A stretch of 64,000 bases of DNA from Lampris incognitus (taxonomy: Eukaryota; Chordata; Actinopteri; Lampriformes; Lampridae), in the NCBI RefSeq assembly GCF_029633865.1, contig NC_079222.1:33520822-33584821 (forward strand), read 5' to 3'. Numbering within the stretch: the first letter of the stretch is position 1; every line of letters begins with the position of its first letter. This document shows positions 54,501 to 64,000 of this stretch, piece after piece. Below the pieces are notes generated by a model that worked only from the letters and a program-made list of their open reading frames with translations, ran no database searches and was not told the DNA's origin. Position numbers and translations under genes: made by a program.

Positions 54501-56549
54501 TGTGTGTGCAACTGAATTGTACTGATGTTAAGAATGGAAAGGTTACGGGCGTTAAATTTCAATAAATCTCATATTGTCGCCTCACATCAGAGTTTTGTAA
54601 CACGATGAACAGATCAAATATAATCGTTTGAAAATTGAGATGCATGAAAATCAGCCTAGTAAATTTAGGTCGTCTTTCTCTCTCTTTAACTTTATGAGCA
54701 TTTTGGGGAACATGGTTGTTTCTCCGAGGGTGCTTGCCCTGCCATTCCTCAGCCAGCCTCGCACTTTTAGGAATCTGAAATTCAAGATAGGAAATACAAA
54801 CATAAAAATAACAAACAAAAAAAAAAGTTAGATGGATTTTGAAGAAATAAAGTAAAATACAGCAGGGGAAAAAAAAGTATACAGTTTCCGCGATTTTGAC
54901 CTACCTTCAACAAACGATGCTGGTACATTAGTATATGTTATCTCTGCATACCAGCTACCTGCTGTTACCTTCCATTAAAGGAAATTTAGCGTCGTCCCCT
55001 TTGGTTTCTTAACTGATATGAATGCATGTGCAAAAGCAGCCGTTTAAACTTGTCAAACTTGTCACGATATGCCGAAGCCCACATGAAGAGTGCAGGAAAA
55101 AAATCCCAGAAAACGGTGCAGCATGCACCCACATTAAATGGTGCAGCATGCACCCACATTTCAAGGTAAGGCTACACGACATTCACAGGAGGCATGAAAT
55201 GTGTGTTAAGAGCACAGATGGAAATGACGACTACCAGTTCAACAATAACCGCATGCTGCACCAGTAACAAGCCATCAGACCACACAGAAAAAAATTAATA
55301 AAATAAAAATTACTGTAGAAAATTGTTGAGCAGGAACAATTCTATTTGTGTTATTGGAAAAATATCCGAGAAACGTTTGAGTCAATGGAACTACAAAATA
55401 ATGACCAGTGCCAGCATCAGACCCATGCGGGACACCACAACGCTTTAGTATCATTCTGTAACGCCGTCCTCACCATAGAGCTTAGCACAGTTATCTGTCC
55501 ATCCTGTATTTCTTTACCACTGGCCTGGAAGAGAGGACCAGAGCAGCCCGGCACCATCATCACCGAGAAGGAATTTCACTTTCAGAAAATAAATACATCT
55601 TTACAGGGTGTCTAATCTGCAGGTACTTCTACTCATCTGGGATTAATGGTTTTGAATAATTCTCACCAGGGGATGGTTATTTTCACAACTGCACTCTGAC
55701 AACACTAATAAACTAAACTAAAGCATGCAACACCAGTGAGTTTGTGCATTCAGCATTTTTACATGTTCATTTCTTATTACAGTATATAAAAATATTTTTT
55801 TTCATATATATTTTTTACAGCATATTTAAATCAAATTTAACCATATTCATGATTGTACAACTGGCATGCTTAACTATTAAATATGGCAAATGACAAAAAC
55901 ACAATCAGGTTGTGTGATCGTTTAAGTTTCGCCCCCGACTTTGAGTTGATGGTAAAACTATTTAAAACACATTACGTTTCCACATTCATAGTATGTAGTG
56001 ATTCATCACCAAGGTGTCTCTGAAATATTTCCCGTTACCAAACAGATCTCTGAGTACTGCTGATTTGCGTCCAGGTTTTGAGCAAAATATAAATTTGAAC
56101 TTTCACATTTCGACAGTAAAAAAATGTAAAATTTTGTCAAGTGCTGTGCATGGGAGTTTTTCAGCGGACAACAGGTCGTTCTTCCCATTACGCCGAGATG
56201 TGACGATGTGCCTCACGCTCTCGTCCTCTATAACTACTAGGTGGCATTTCACTTAACTTGAAAAGAGTTTTACCCCAGCCTGTCTCTGGTATTTTACTGT
56301 CTTCTAGTGTGTTCTTTGACATCACGACACGGTATGTAATAATGTCTTTCCTTACTGACCCCACCTGTGAGGCACGCTGGACGAAATCACACTGGTCCAT
56401 CCCTCCAGGAGGGAGTGGGGGTACATCTAAGCTGTTAATGGTTACCTTAAATCTCCACAAAGTTTTCCCACCGATATTTGCCCTCCTCACCTCAGCAAGT
56501 GAAAGAAAGTTGCCTGAATCACAACGACAAATGAGAAATACTTGCGGTG
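51600..56549 (-). other. fnbp1: Probable fnbp1 3' UTR and downstream flank
   Basis: This stretch lies directly downstream of the fnbp1 stop on its strand. It is much poorer in SINEs and LINEs than the rest of the window. Minus-strand AATAAA signals occur near 53380, 52540, 52456, 52114 and 51645. A 3' UTR of several kilobases ending near one of the last signals is plausible, but the true cleavage site cannot be chosen without transcript data. Short GT tracts (54308-54330, 54494-54508) and A-rich runs are the only repeats. Open frames of about 117 codons on either strand lack domains. Confidence 0.5.
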
Positions 56550-56728
56550 TTAAATGTACGTCATAGCACCTTTGGCATTCGTTTCCAAATAGACCTCGAT
56601 GTAGGATGTGGGCACATATCCCTCTTCGTCCTCGTTCCTGCGCACTCGCGTCCAGCCGTCTCCTTTGTCTTCCTCTATGACGTACAGCAGCTCTCCTTCT
56701 GTCACTGGAATAGTGCCCTCGTTATGAC
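56550..56728 (-). CDS. fnbp1: fnbp1 terminal coding exon: SH3 domain
   Basis: 179 bp, acceptor CTCGCAG. It encodes the body of the SH3 domain with the conserved E-E-D-K-G-D-G-W and the G-Y-V-P-x-S-Y of the binding groove. It ends [13 protein letters not shown] and the stop TAA at 56552-56550. Confidence 0.94.
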
Positions 56729-58385
56729 CTGCGAGAGGACGGAGACATGAGGAGCTGTGGAGAACTGAAGGACGGCATACTGAGGTAGCAAATAAAACTG
56801 TAAAGTGAGACGTTCAAACTGATTTCTTCATAATTATAATAATAATCATAAAATTTATATAGCGCTTTTCTAGACACCTAAAGCGCTTCACGTTGAAGGG
56901 GGAAACTCACTTCAACCACCACCAATGTGTAGCACCACCTTGGTGATGTACGGCAGCCATTTTGACCAGAACGCTCAACGCATCAGCTTGAGGTGGAGAG
57001 GGAGGAGTCATTGAGACAATCACATGGGGGGACGACTAGAAGGCCAGATGGAGAAAACCAGGTTGGGAATTTTGTCAGGACACCGGGGCGGGGACCCCCC
57101 TACTCCTTGTGATAAGTGCCATGTGATCTTTATTGACCACAGTGAGTCAGGGCCTTGGTTTAACGTCTCATTCGAAGGATGGCATTTCCTACAGTACAGT
57201 TTCCCAGTCACTGCACTGGGGCATTGGGATTTGATATTTGTTGTTTTCATTGGGACCAGAGGGAAGACTGCCCCCTACTGGCCCACCAAGGACCTTGTCA
57301 TTTTACATTTAGTAAATGTATTCAATGTGTTCTTTAGGCATCAAGTTTATAAAGACACACTTCTGTCGAGACTTGCAACCAGCTCATTGTAGGAGGGAAA
57401 GAGGTATGAGGGGGACTAAAAAGGGGCTGCACTGAGTCTTTCTTTTTTCATTTCGCAAAAATCGGTGCTGTAAATATACATTTCACATCTCCTCTCATTG
57501 TTATGGAGGCTGTCTTGAAACTGTTAAATGACTTAGTCATTTGCATTCCATTCGTATTACATTTTCTCTGGCCCGACTGAAGACATATCAACTTTACAGC
57601 CCTGTCAACACACACCGACTGCAAAGCAAATGCATTGTTACTATGGCCAAAACTTAGTCTTTGTTTTCTTCTTTTTTTTTTGTCATACTTAAAGATGAAT
57701 CTAAATGATCCAGAGTATTTCAAAAACCTTTCATCAAACATAGAAAGAAATCGTATCTATTTTTTTAAGCAATAACCTGCTTCAGGCCATGCAATAAGAC
57801 ACAACACACCTTTGCTGTGATATAATTTCAATATACTATGGCTTGTTGGGTTATTTCTTGAACATACCATACAATCTGTTGGAGAGTTACAAGATTTGTT
57901 GGACTACATTTGATAAATTCGCTCTTGTTAAAATTCAGCTAAAACAACCCAACCACAATCTCCATGTTTCAGCCCCTCCACTAATGGAAATATTAGTGCT
58001 ATTGTTGTATAAGACAACTGAATAATCTTTATAAAATTGTGAATAAGTAAAAATTACTGTTTCATCGCATTTCATCAATTATTTTTCACAATTTAGCTCC
58101 TTCAGTAGTAGTTGTATATCATTACTTTTTTTTCTTTTTGTCAAGGAATGACATTTTGATTGGTATAGCTTAATGAGCTCGAGATTTCAGTAGAGTCATT
58201 CTTTATTTAGCGTTTATGACTTTATTACGCGTGAATAAGTTAATCATTGTAACGAAATAGAAAGCGATTGTACAGAAAACGGCTTGTGTTCTAATGTAAA
58301 AGGTGTCTGAAATTCAGATTTGACCAGAAATGTAAAGCGCTTTGAGTGGCTGTTGCAGCTAGAAAAGCGCTACATAAAATGCAAC

Positions 58386-58416
<31 letters not shown>

Positions 58417-58778
58417 ATTACTGCCAAGGACTCGTGAATTTACTATATTTGTACTGTTTTGCAACAATTTATAAAAATGGTAAAATTACAATGAAAAGAT
58501 TTGGCTTTTTTCCAATATAATTGTATTGACATGTGTGCATGGGCAAGAGCATCTGTTGTAGCACATTTGGCTTTCGTATTCCAAATATGTTCGGTAATAT
58601 CTACCTTCAAAGGGATAGATGGCCTTGCAGGTGCCGATGGTGGGCAGGACCTCCTCATCATCAAACTCGTCATCGAATTCCGATGTGGTGGACGTGGGGA
58701 CGGGGTTGTTGTTGGCTTTGACCTGAGACTCTGAATTCTGCTCCTCCGTGTAACTGCCATCTGGGCTGCTCAAGAGTC

Positions 58779-58846
<68 letters not shown>

Positions 58847-61634
58847 GTAACTATACACATTAATATTGCATGTAAGTGTGCGTACGTGTGTATGTGTACA
58901 GTCCTCCTTATGTGTGCGAAGCAATCAAGTGTGAGCATGTTGTTATATTATTTATTTTTTTCCCATTACCTCTCTCTGTCCTGGGCGCAACTGTTGCCCA
59001 CTGACGTGCTGTTCTGTGTCTCATAGAGTCCACTTTGTCTCCTTTGTGTGTCGCTTTTAGACGGCATTCGTCCCTCCACTTCTGCTAACCAGCTCTGAGA
59101 CAGACACAAACGTGTGATGGTTGCAGATTGTGTACTATTTGGAAAGCACCTCTTCAGATAGACATAACACCTTTGTCTACATCTCCATTTGATTCTGATT
59201 ATGGGGTTTTCCAGGTCATCTTTCTGGAACCTTCTCTAGAGCATCAGCAGTGGTGGGTAGAGTAGACAAAAACAGTACTCAAGTAAAAGTATAGTTACTT
59301 TATAATAATATTTACTCAGGTAGAAGTTAAAGTACTCATAAAAACAACTACTTGACTAAGAGTAAAAAAGTATCTCATTAAAAAAAAAACTAATGAAGTA
59401 GTGAGTAACTTCCATCCATTATCCAAATCACTTATCCTACACAGGGTCATGGGGATGCTGGAGCTTACTCCAGTAGTCATTGGGCGGCAGGCGGGGAGAC
59501 ACCCTGGACAGGCCGCCAGGCCATCACAGGACCGAAACATTCACACCTAGGGACAATTCACCTGACCTACATGTCTTTATAATTTTTTTTTTTTTTCAAA
59601 AGACCTATCCTGTAGTCATTTCAGGTTAAACACCAGAAAGATTTATATTTTTTTTTGTTAGTGAAAGACATAAAACAACACTAAGTGTTGATCTGTTGCT
59701 CCTGACTAACCTGGTGTCCTGGTGTTAAGGAGTCTGGTGATGTACAACCAGTCTGGCCTGGCAGCTCTGACCCTGATCCCTGAAACCTTTACCCATGTGT
59801 ACTGTCTGCTGTTTGAACTGTTGACTCTACTAGCACTGATGAAATCAAACTGTGGCAACAACCTGGATAAAGTGATGGAAGATTGTAAATGTTGTTCTTA
59901 ACTCGTCCTGTCCTGTCACTTGTCACCGAGGGCCAGAAGGAGGAGGATGATAACATCGTTATCCTCCTTCTCCTGGCTCTCAAATGATAGGCAGGTCCAC
60001 CGCCGCCCCCCCCCCCCCCGTCACTCTGTGCCTCTTGACCGGGCTCGGCTGCAGCAGCTGCCGGGGAGGTTACGCACACAGTAGCGACACTAACGCCACG
60101 CACACTGGGTCCCTCTGATACTGTTGCTATGTCATCTACGGCCATTTTATCTTTCTCCCAATTATCATGCAGTTTAGGAGACTCCAGGTTTACATTTTGT
60201 GGGGTTTCACTTGTTTCCCCGCAGCCATTGGCCTCATAACCCCACCCACCCTGCTTCAGCCGCCTGGGCAGCGGCTTCTGCATCCTCTGCTTCCCCCTCC
60301 ACATGTGGGCAAGCGAAGCTGCTTGTGTCCCATGACCCCACACTCAAAACTCTTCCTACTACCTGAACTTACATATGTCGTTTGGGCTATGGGTCGTCCC
60401 GGTCGCTGCTCCACCCCTTCTGCCCATCGGGCTGCAGACTACCACATGCTTCTTCTGATACACGTGGAGTCGCCAGCCGCTTCTTTTCACCTGTCCATCA
60501 GGAGTTTTGCCAGGGGGATGTAGCATGTGGGAGGATCACGCTATTTCCCCCAGCACCCCCCCCCCGAACAGGTGCCCCAACCGACCAGAGGAGAAGCTAG
60601 TGCAGTGATCAGGACACACACCCACATCCGGCTTCCCACCCACAGACACAGCCAATTGTGTCTGTAGGGACACCCGACCAAGCCGGCGGTAACATGGGGA
60701 TTCGAACTGGCGATCCCTGTGTTGGTACATATTTATAATTCATAAAAACATCAGACTATGGAACCTGGATCAGTATGTCATGGATCAGTAATGTCAGCCT
60801 GATATCCAATGAGTGAATTAAGTCAATATCGCCACCTGATGCCGATCTGATTGGTCCCCGCTCTCATCAAAGTAAGGAGACGTGTGTAGCCAAGTTTAAC
60901 GGAGTAGAAGTACATATATTGTCTCGCAGATGTACTTGAGTAAGAGTAAACAACTACTCTTAGAAATACAATTTATTATAAAAATACTTAAGTACATGTA
61001 ATGGAGTAAATCTAACGTGTGACTACCCACTTCTGAACAAAAGTCTACAGCTTCCTGCTCCACAGCAGCATTTATTGTCCTAATAAGGAAGACCAGCATG
61101 CTACTCTGGAAGTCCCCCAGCGGGAGAGGCATGTTTGAACCTGTCATTATCTCCTGTGCCAAATAAACCAACCGTGGATGCATTGCCAACACTAACACTT
61201 CCCGAGCTGACAGATGAGCCCGGCACGCATCTCACCTCAAATTTCTGCACTTCAAACTGGAGCTTCTCAATATTCTGTCCTATCTCCGTTAGCCTGGGGT
61301 CCACGCTGGTAGGGTCTCCCATCTGAGGGTTCTTTATGTACACATCTTTCATCTTAGTTAGGGCATCTCTGGGGAGGCAAAATATTACCAAACTGTGAGC
61401 ACAATTTATTCAGATTTGTCACGGAAAAGAAGGGCTGAAGGTGAACTGCCTGTTCTGAAAACTGTAGTGAGAAAGCAACTACTTGCTGCACTAAAGCCAA
61501 ACAGCTGACGGCACGTATAAATACCTCTGGTCCGTCTCTTTTTGGATTTCCTTGCTCAGTTCATCTATCTTGCCCTGCAGCTTCTTCCGCCTCTGCTCTG
61601 GGGGTAGGTTGCTGAAATCTTCTGGTCCAGAGCC
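56550..61634 (-). CDS. fnbp1: fnbp1 (FBP17/F-BAR family), 3' part, five exons
   Basis: fnbp1 encodes a membrane-bending adaptor that binds curved phosphoinositide membranes through an F-BAR domain, Cdc42 through an HR1 domain, and N-WASP and dynamin through an SH3 domain. It drives actin-linked endocytosis. Here five exons (61634-61525, 61368-61236, 59094-58970, 58765-58605, 56728-56550) join in phase into 235 codons plus stop, all with GT-AG introns. They give HR1 helix one ('[17 protein letters not shown]'), the Cdc42-contact 'NPQMGDP', helix two, '[10 protein letters not shown]', the '[10 protein letters not shown]' linker, 'DDEFDDEE', then SH3 ('CKAIYPFEG', '[13 protein letters not shown]', '[12 protein letters not shown]'). 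'[10 protein letters not shown]' favours fnbp1 over fnbp1l and trip10. The F-BAR exons lie beyond 64000. Two teleost paralogues may exist, and I cannot say which this is. Confidence 0.93.
56564..56574 (-). promoter_or_regulatory. fnbp1: Possible alternative 5' splice site in last exon
   Basis: AAAG|GTGCTATG at the A-K-G codons could act as a donor, with the exon ending at 56570. As I recall, FNBP1-family isoforms differ just here: one reads through to a T-Y-I-type end, and others end a few residues after A-K. Use here is inferred. Confidence 0.4.
56835..57320 (+). repeat. Dispersed repeat in fnbp1 intron
   Basis: 'ATATAGCGCTTTTCTAGAC', 'CCATTTTGACCAGAACGCTC', 'GATAAGTGCCATGTGATCTT' and 'GTTTAACGTCTCATTCGAAGG' belong to a repeat common in fish. 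I do not know its class. It lies antisense to the gene. The intron on to 58319 is otherwise anonymous. Confidence 0.6.
58320..58418 (+). repeat. LINE 3' end with (ATTG)n tail
   Basis: 'GTAAAGCGCTTTGAGTGGCT' followed by 'AGAAAAGCGCTACATAAA' and ATTG tetramers. It is the same 3' end as 38191-38340 in the opposite orientation. It lies about 190 bp downstream of the acidic-linker exon. Confidence 0.75.
58605..58765 (-). CDS. fnbp1: fnbp1 exon: acidic linker and SH3 start
   Basis: 161 bp, acceptor GAGCAG, donor GTAGAT. It encodes '[14 protein letters not shown]', an acidic '[10 protein letters not shown]' stretch and the first SH3 strand '[12 protein letters not shown]', whose last Gly is split by the intron. 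A (CA)n microsatellite of about 33 units (58779-58844) lies only about 14 bp upstream of the acceptor, so the polypyrimidine tract is unusual. Confidence 0.94.
58779..58844. repeat. fnbp1: (CA)n microsatellite next to an fnbp1 acceptor
   Basis: About 33 CA units (GT on the gene strand) lie just 5' of the 58765 exon boundary. Confidence 0.95.
58970..59094 (-). CDS. fnbp1: fnbp1 exon: end of HR1 and linker
   Basis: 125 bp, acceptor CTCAG, donor GTAATG. It encodes '[20 protein letters not shown]' followed by '[11 protein letters not shown]' and 'CAQDRE'. It ends with AG of the Ser codon completed in the next exon. Confidence 0.93.
59411..59580 (-). repeat. SINE 3' body in fnbp1 intron
   Basis: On the minus strand it gives 'GGCCTGGCGGCCTGTCCAGG' through 'GATAAGTGATTTGGATAATG' and a GGAT tail. 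It belongs to the family of 46263-46616. Head missing. Confidence 0.8.
59789..60343 (-). CDS. Uncharacterised 184-aa open frame, doubtful
   Basis: The frame begins [20 protein letters not shown] and is rich in Lys/Arg, Ala and Gly (a nine-Gly run from a C homopolymer at 60007-60019). No zinc finger or catalytic motif is visible. It sits inside the hAT-like element and could be a remnant of its transposase N-terminus, or chance. An imperfect hairpin (59933-59980) lies within it. Confidence 0.25.
   Translation of the reverse strand: MWGHGTQAASLAHMWRGKQRMQKPLPRRLKQGGWGYEANGCGETSETPQNVNLESPKLHDNWEKDKMAVDDIATVSEGPSVRGVSVATVCVTSPAAAAAEPGQEAQSDGGGGGGGGPAYHLRARRRRITMLSSSSFWPSVTSDRTGRVKNNIYNLPSLYPGCCHSLISSVLVESTVQTADSTHG
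60390..60728 (-). repeat. SINE family G, head-truncated
   Basis: On the minus strand the body from 'CAGGGATCGCCAGTTCGAATC' to 'GGGACGACCC' is present. The first 30 or so bases of the tRNA head are missing. It lies sense to fnbp1 in its intron. Confidence 0.8.
61236..61368 (-). CDS. fnbp1: fnbp1 exon: HR1 domain with M-G-D motif
   Basis: 133 bp between acceptor CCCCAG and donor GTGAGA. It encodes '[20 protein letters not shown]' and the second helix ending 'EVQKFE'. The M-G-D triplet is the known Cdc42-binding signature of the CIP4/FBP17/Toca-1 family. Confidence 0.94.
61525..61634 (-). CDS. fnbp1: fnbp1 exon: start of HR1 domain
   Basis: 110 bp. The acceptor TCTCAG precedes GGCTCTGGACCAGAAG. 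It encodes [18 protein letters not shown], the first HR1 helix, and ends with two bases of an Arg codon before GTATTT. It enters in phase 0. Confidence 0.93.
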
Positions 61635-61959
61635 CTGAGAGAGAAAAGCCCACAACGCCTCAAAGGTGAACCACAACATGGGATGGAGCAAGACTTAGAA
61701 ACAGAGGAATGTGGTTCTGATTATACTTAGGAGCCTTAAGGCGCAGTATCTCCTTGTAATCTGAACCCTGAAAACTATTATTAAGAATTAAGAAACAAAT
61801 GGATAAATGTCGGGTAGCTCTTTTGCTGGCAATGAAATTTAAAATGAGACACTGCAACTTTCACACCCACTGAGAATGAGAAGATGAGTCTGGCGATTAC
61901 ATAAAATACTGGCTACATCCTACTATGACTCGCTGTGCTGACTATTTAATAGCTGTGAT

Positions 61960-62361
61960 AATATTACCCCACTCTGCCGAGCCATCCCGGTTGCTGCTCC
62001 ACCCCTTCTGCTGATCCGGGGAGGGCTGCAGACTACCACATGCCTCCTCCGACACATGTGGAGTTGCCAGCCGCTTCTTTTCACCTGACAGTGAGGAGTT
62101 TCGCCAGGGGGACGTAGCCCGTGGGAGGATCACGCTATTCCCCCTCTCCCCCGATCAGGCGCCCCCACCAACCAGAGGAGGAGCTAGTGCAGCAACCAGG
62201 ACGCATACCCACATCCGGCTTCCCACCGGATGTGGCCGTACAGACACGGCCAATTGTGTCTGTACGGACGCCCGACCAAGCCGGAAGTAACACGGGGATT
62301 CGAACTGGCGATCCCCTTGTCGGTAGGCAACGGAATAGACCGCCACGCTACCCGGACGCCC
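61960..62361 (-). repeat. SINE family G, full length, in fnbp1 intron
   Basis: Minus-strand head 'GGCGTCCGGGTAGCGTGGCG' (62361) with B-box-like AGTTCGAATCC, complete body, 3' end near 61960. A small local inverted duplication ('CCGGATGTGGCCGTACAGAC' against 'CCAATTGTGTCTGTACGGAC', 62224-62270) interrupts the body. Confidence 0.85.
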
Positions 62362-64000
62362 CAGAACTGTGCCTTCTTAAAAGGACAAATCTACAAACGA
62401 GTGTACTTGGCAGGACAGAGGGCAACATATGTAGTTCTTGATAAGAAAGTTTCCTGTTATACTGAACTGATGAGTTATATTACTTGAAAGTCTCTTAAAA
62501 CTTCTGAAGACATGAAACATGGATAAACACATAACGCTAGCTAGTCCATTGGCTAAAAGAGAAAGATTTAATGGATTATTTACATTATAACTAAAAAAAA
62601 AAAATTGTTGGACGATTGCGTTGTAATGTCAGTACCAACAATGAAGAAAATCTGAAATGAATTTCCATTGATTGTGAATATATATCTTAAATAATATATA
62701 TAACATATAATATAAAATAATACATATAACGTAATATAATATATGTGTGTGTGTGTGTGTGTGCGTGTGGACTGGATAGGTCAGGTTTTTTTTTTTTTGC
62801 ATCTCATTGACATGGGTGCACAGTGTCATTAAAGGATTTACAGTAGTTTCTATTATTAAGACAGGATTCACTGCATATTTAACTGGATCAAAGACAGCAG
62901 ATGGTTACCATGACGACCTTACCCATTCACCCTGTATCACCACACAACACTTACCAGACATGCAATATAACAAACAGCTGTCAATCATCATGCACTGATA
63001 CATGCTGCCCTACCAATGACAGGCTACATGAATATAACGTGATCATATTCTATATGGAAACATCTGATTTAATATCAAATCAAATCAAATGACAACTGCA
63101 ACAATTTCTGACAACCACATTCAATTTTTATCTTAATATGATTAACAATAATAAGAAGAAGACAATAAGAATTATTAGTTCATTTGTATTATCTGTATAG
63201 TTCATTCTTATGTATTATCTAAGAAACACATTTTTCCGAATGAACAGTTAATATTAATGATATTAAATTTTCACTACAGAGTTATGTTTATTCTCATTTT
63301 GTGTAAGAAAAGAGTTGATATTGTTCTCTCTGAGGCTTGCCATTGTTAGGTTACTTTAGTAGTTGTGCTCTGTTAGTTTAAAAGAAAAAAAATCTATAAA
63401 AGGAGATAAAGTATTTCAATCTAGCATTTAGAGTTTGACATTACAGCTGTATGAATTAATAATTAATAATAAGCATCTACTGGTATCAGCGTAATGCTGT
63501 GTGAGTAACTACTAGAGAAATCAGTATTCATGGTATATTTATCTCATTTCTAAAATTTGCAATTTCTAAAATAATCAAAGAAAAGAAAAAAAAAAGAAAG
63601 AAAGAAAAGGACTACCAGCAGACGAGGCGGACAGATAAAGCATATAATAATTCTGATCACCTCAATGAGATTCCAGACGTGGGAATTGAGTGTGATCTGC
63701 ACCACAAGAGACCACAAACACAGTTGGGAGACACGCAACAGAACACAAAAAACACATAAATAAAAACATAGAATAGCCAAATAAAAAAAATAAATAAAAT
63801 AAAATAAAAAATGAAACAACATTTGAGTCTGATGTCCACCACTGTGTCACAACAAAATAAGTAAAATTAATAACTTGGGGAAAAAAATAAATAAATAAAA
63901 AAACAAAAAAGGTGAACAAACACGTTATTTACACTGTGTTACTAGGGGGAGGTGACATGCGTGCTACGGTCATGCTGCTACGGTAGTGCAGTTACACGGT
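62362..64000 (-). other. fnbp1: fnbp1 intron sequence to window edge
   Basis: I find no further fnbp1 exon on the minus strand here. A (TG)n of about 10 units (62744-62761) and A-rich low-complexity DNA (63560-63600, 63770-63910) are the only features. The next upstream exon must lie beyond 64000. Confidence 0.55.

Larger units (their letters stand above)
59248..61035. mobile_element. hAT-like element with nested SINEs, tentative
   Basis: The left end CAGTGGTGGGTAGAGTAGAC and the right end ...GTGTGACTACCCACTTCTG are imperfect inverted repeats. Both sub-terminal parts carry the fish motif 'TACTCAAGTAAAAGTA' or its complement (59277-59290, 60943-61005). SINEs at 59411-59580 and 60390-60728 and an open frame at 59789-60343 lie between. 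No 8-bp target duplication is evident, so the two ends may not be from one insertion. It lies in the fnbp1 intron between 59094 and 61236. Confidence 0.5.

Noticed and set aside
61700..64000. Search for the upstream fnbp1 exons on the minus strand
   Set aside because: No segment with splice sites encodes the residues expected before the HR1 exon. The open frames at 63550-63919 are A/T-rich low-complexity translations.

Overview
This window is teleost fish nuclear DNA. It has one recognisable host gene, spliced and on the minus strand, with vertebrate GT-AG introns. The rest is crowded with fish-type transposable elements, tRNA-derived SINEs and long simple repeats. There are no bacterial-style operons, ribosome binding sites or tightly packed genes. 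The host gene is the 3' end of fnbp1 (formin-binding protein 1, FBP17; a CIP4/Toca family F-BAR protein). Five coding exons lie between 61634 and 56550. They encode the Cdc42-binding HR1 helices with their M-G-D motif, an acidic linker, a C-terminal SH3 domain and a stop. The F-BAR exons must lie beyond the right edge of the window. The likely 3' UTR and flank (about 51.6-56.5 kb) is the longest stretch poor in repeats. LAYOUT. 1-13.2 kb is nested retroelement debris: RTE-like, L2-like and L1-like LINE fragments, a solo LTR, and a Ty3/gypsy pol relic opened by a 636-bp foldback element and a SINE. 13.2-21 kb holds piggyBac-like and hAT relics, an endogenous retrovirus gag-pro-pol relic and another RTE-like LINE. 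21.5-29.1 kb holds two copies of a miniature LTR element whose LTRs carry tRNA-like A and B boxes, a Ty3/gypsy pol-plus-LTR relic, a 29-bp minisatellite and mostly anonymous DNA. 29.8-43.5 kb holds a LINE with a restriction-like endonuclease, several SINEs, MITEs with clear target duplications and a KIAA1586-like hAT-type relic. 43.5-51.5 kb holds a 600-bp dinucleotide block, two more LINE fragments and microsatellites. 51.6-64 kb is fnbp1, with SINEs and a hAT-like element in its introns. HOW IT FITS TOGETHER. Many insertions can be ordered in time because the younger element splits an older coding frame and is flanked by target-site duplications. Clear cases are 7583-8258, 9237-9872, 31540-31682, 36649-36912, 37333-37807, 40777-41237 and 42954-43346. 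The most unusual item is the miniature LTR family at 21551-21953 and 28584-29128. It has about 140-150-bp LTRs with TG...CA ends, a primer-binding-site-like TGG start, a polypurine tract, no coding capacity, and a Pol III-like tRNA module inside each LTR. A second theme is a set of short-loop inverted duplications that look like template-switch events. Family names are assigned by eye from translated motifs and remembered families; no database search was possible.
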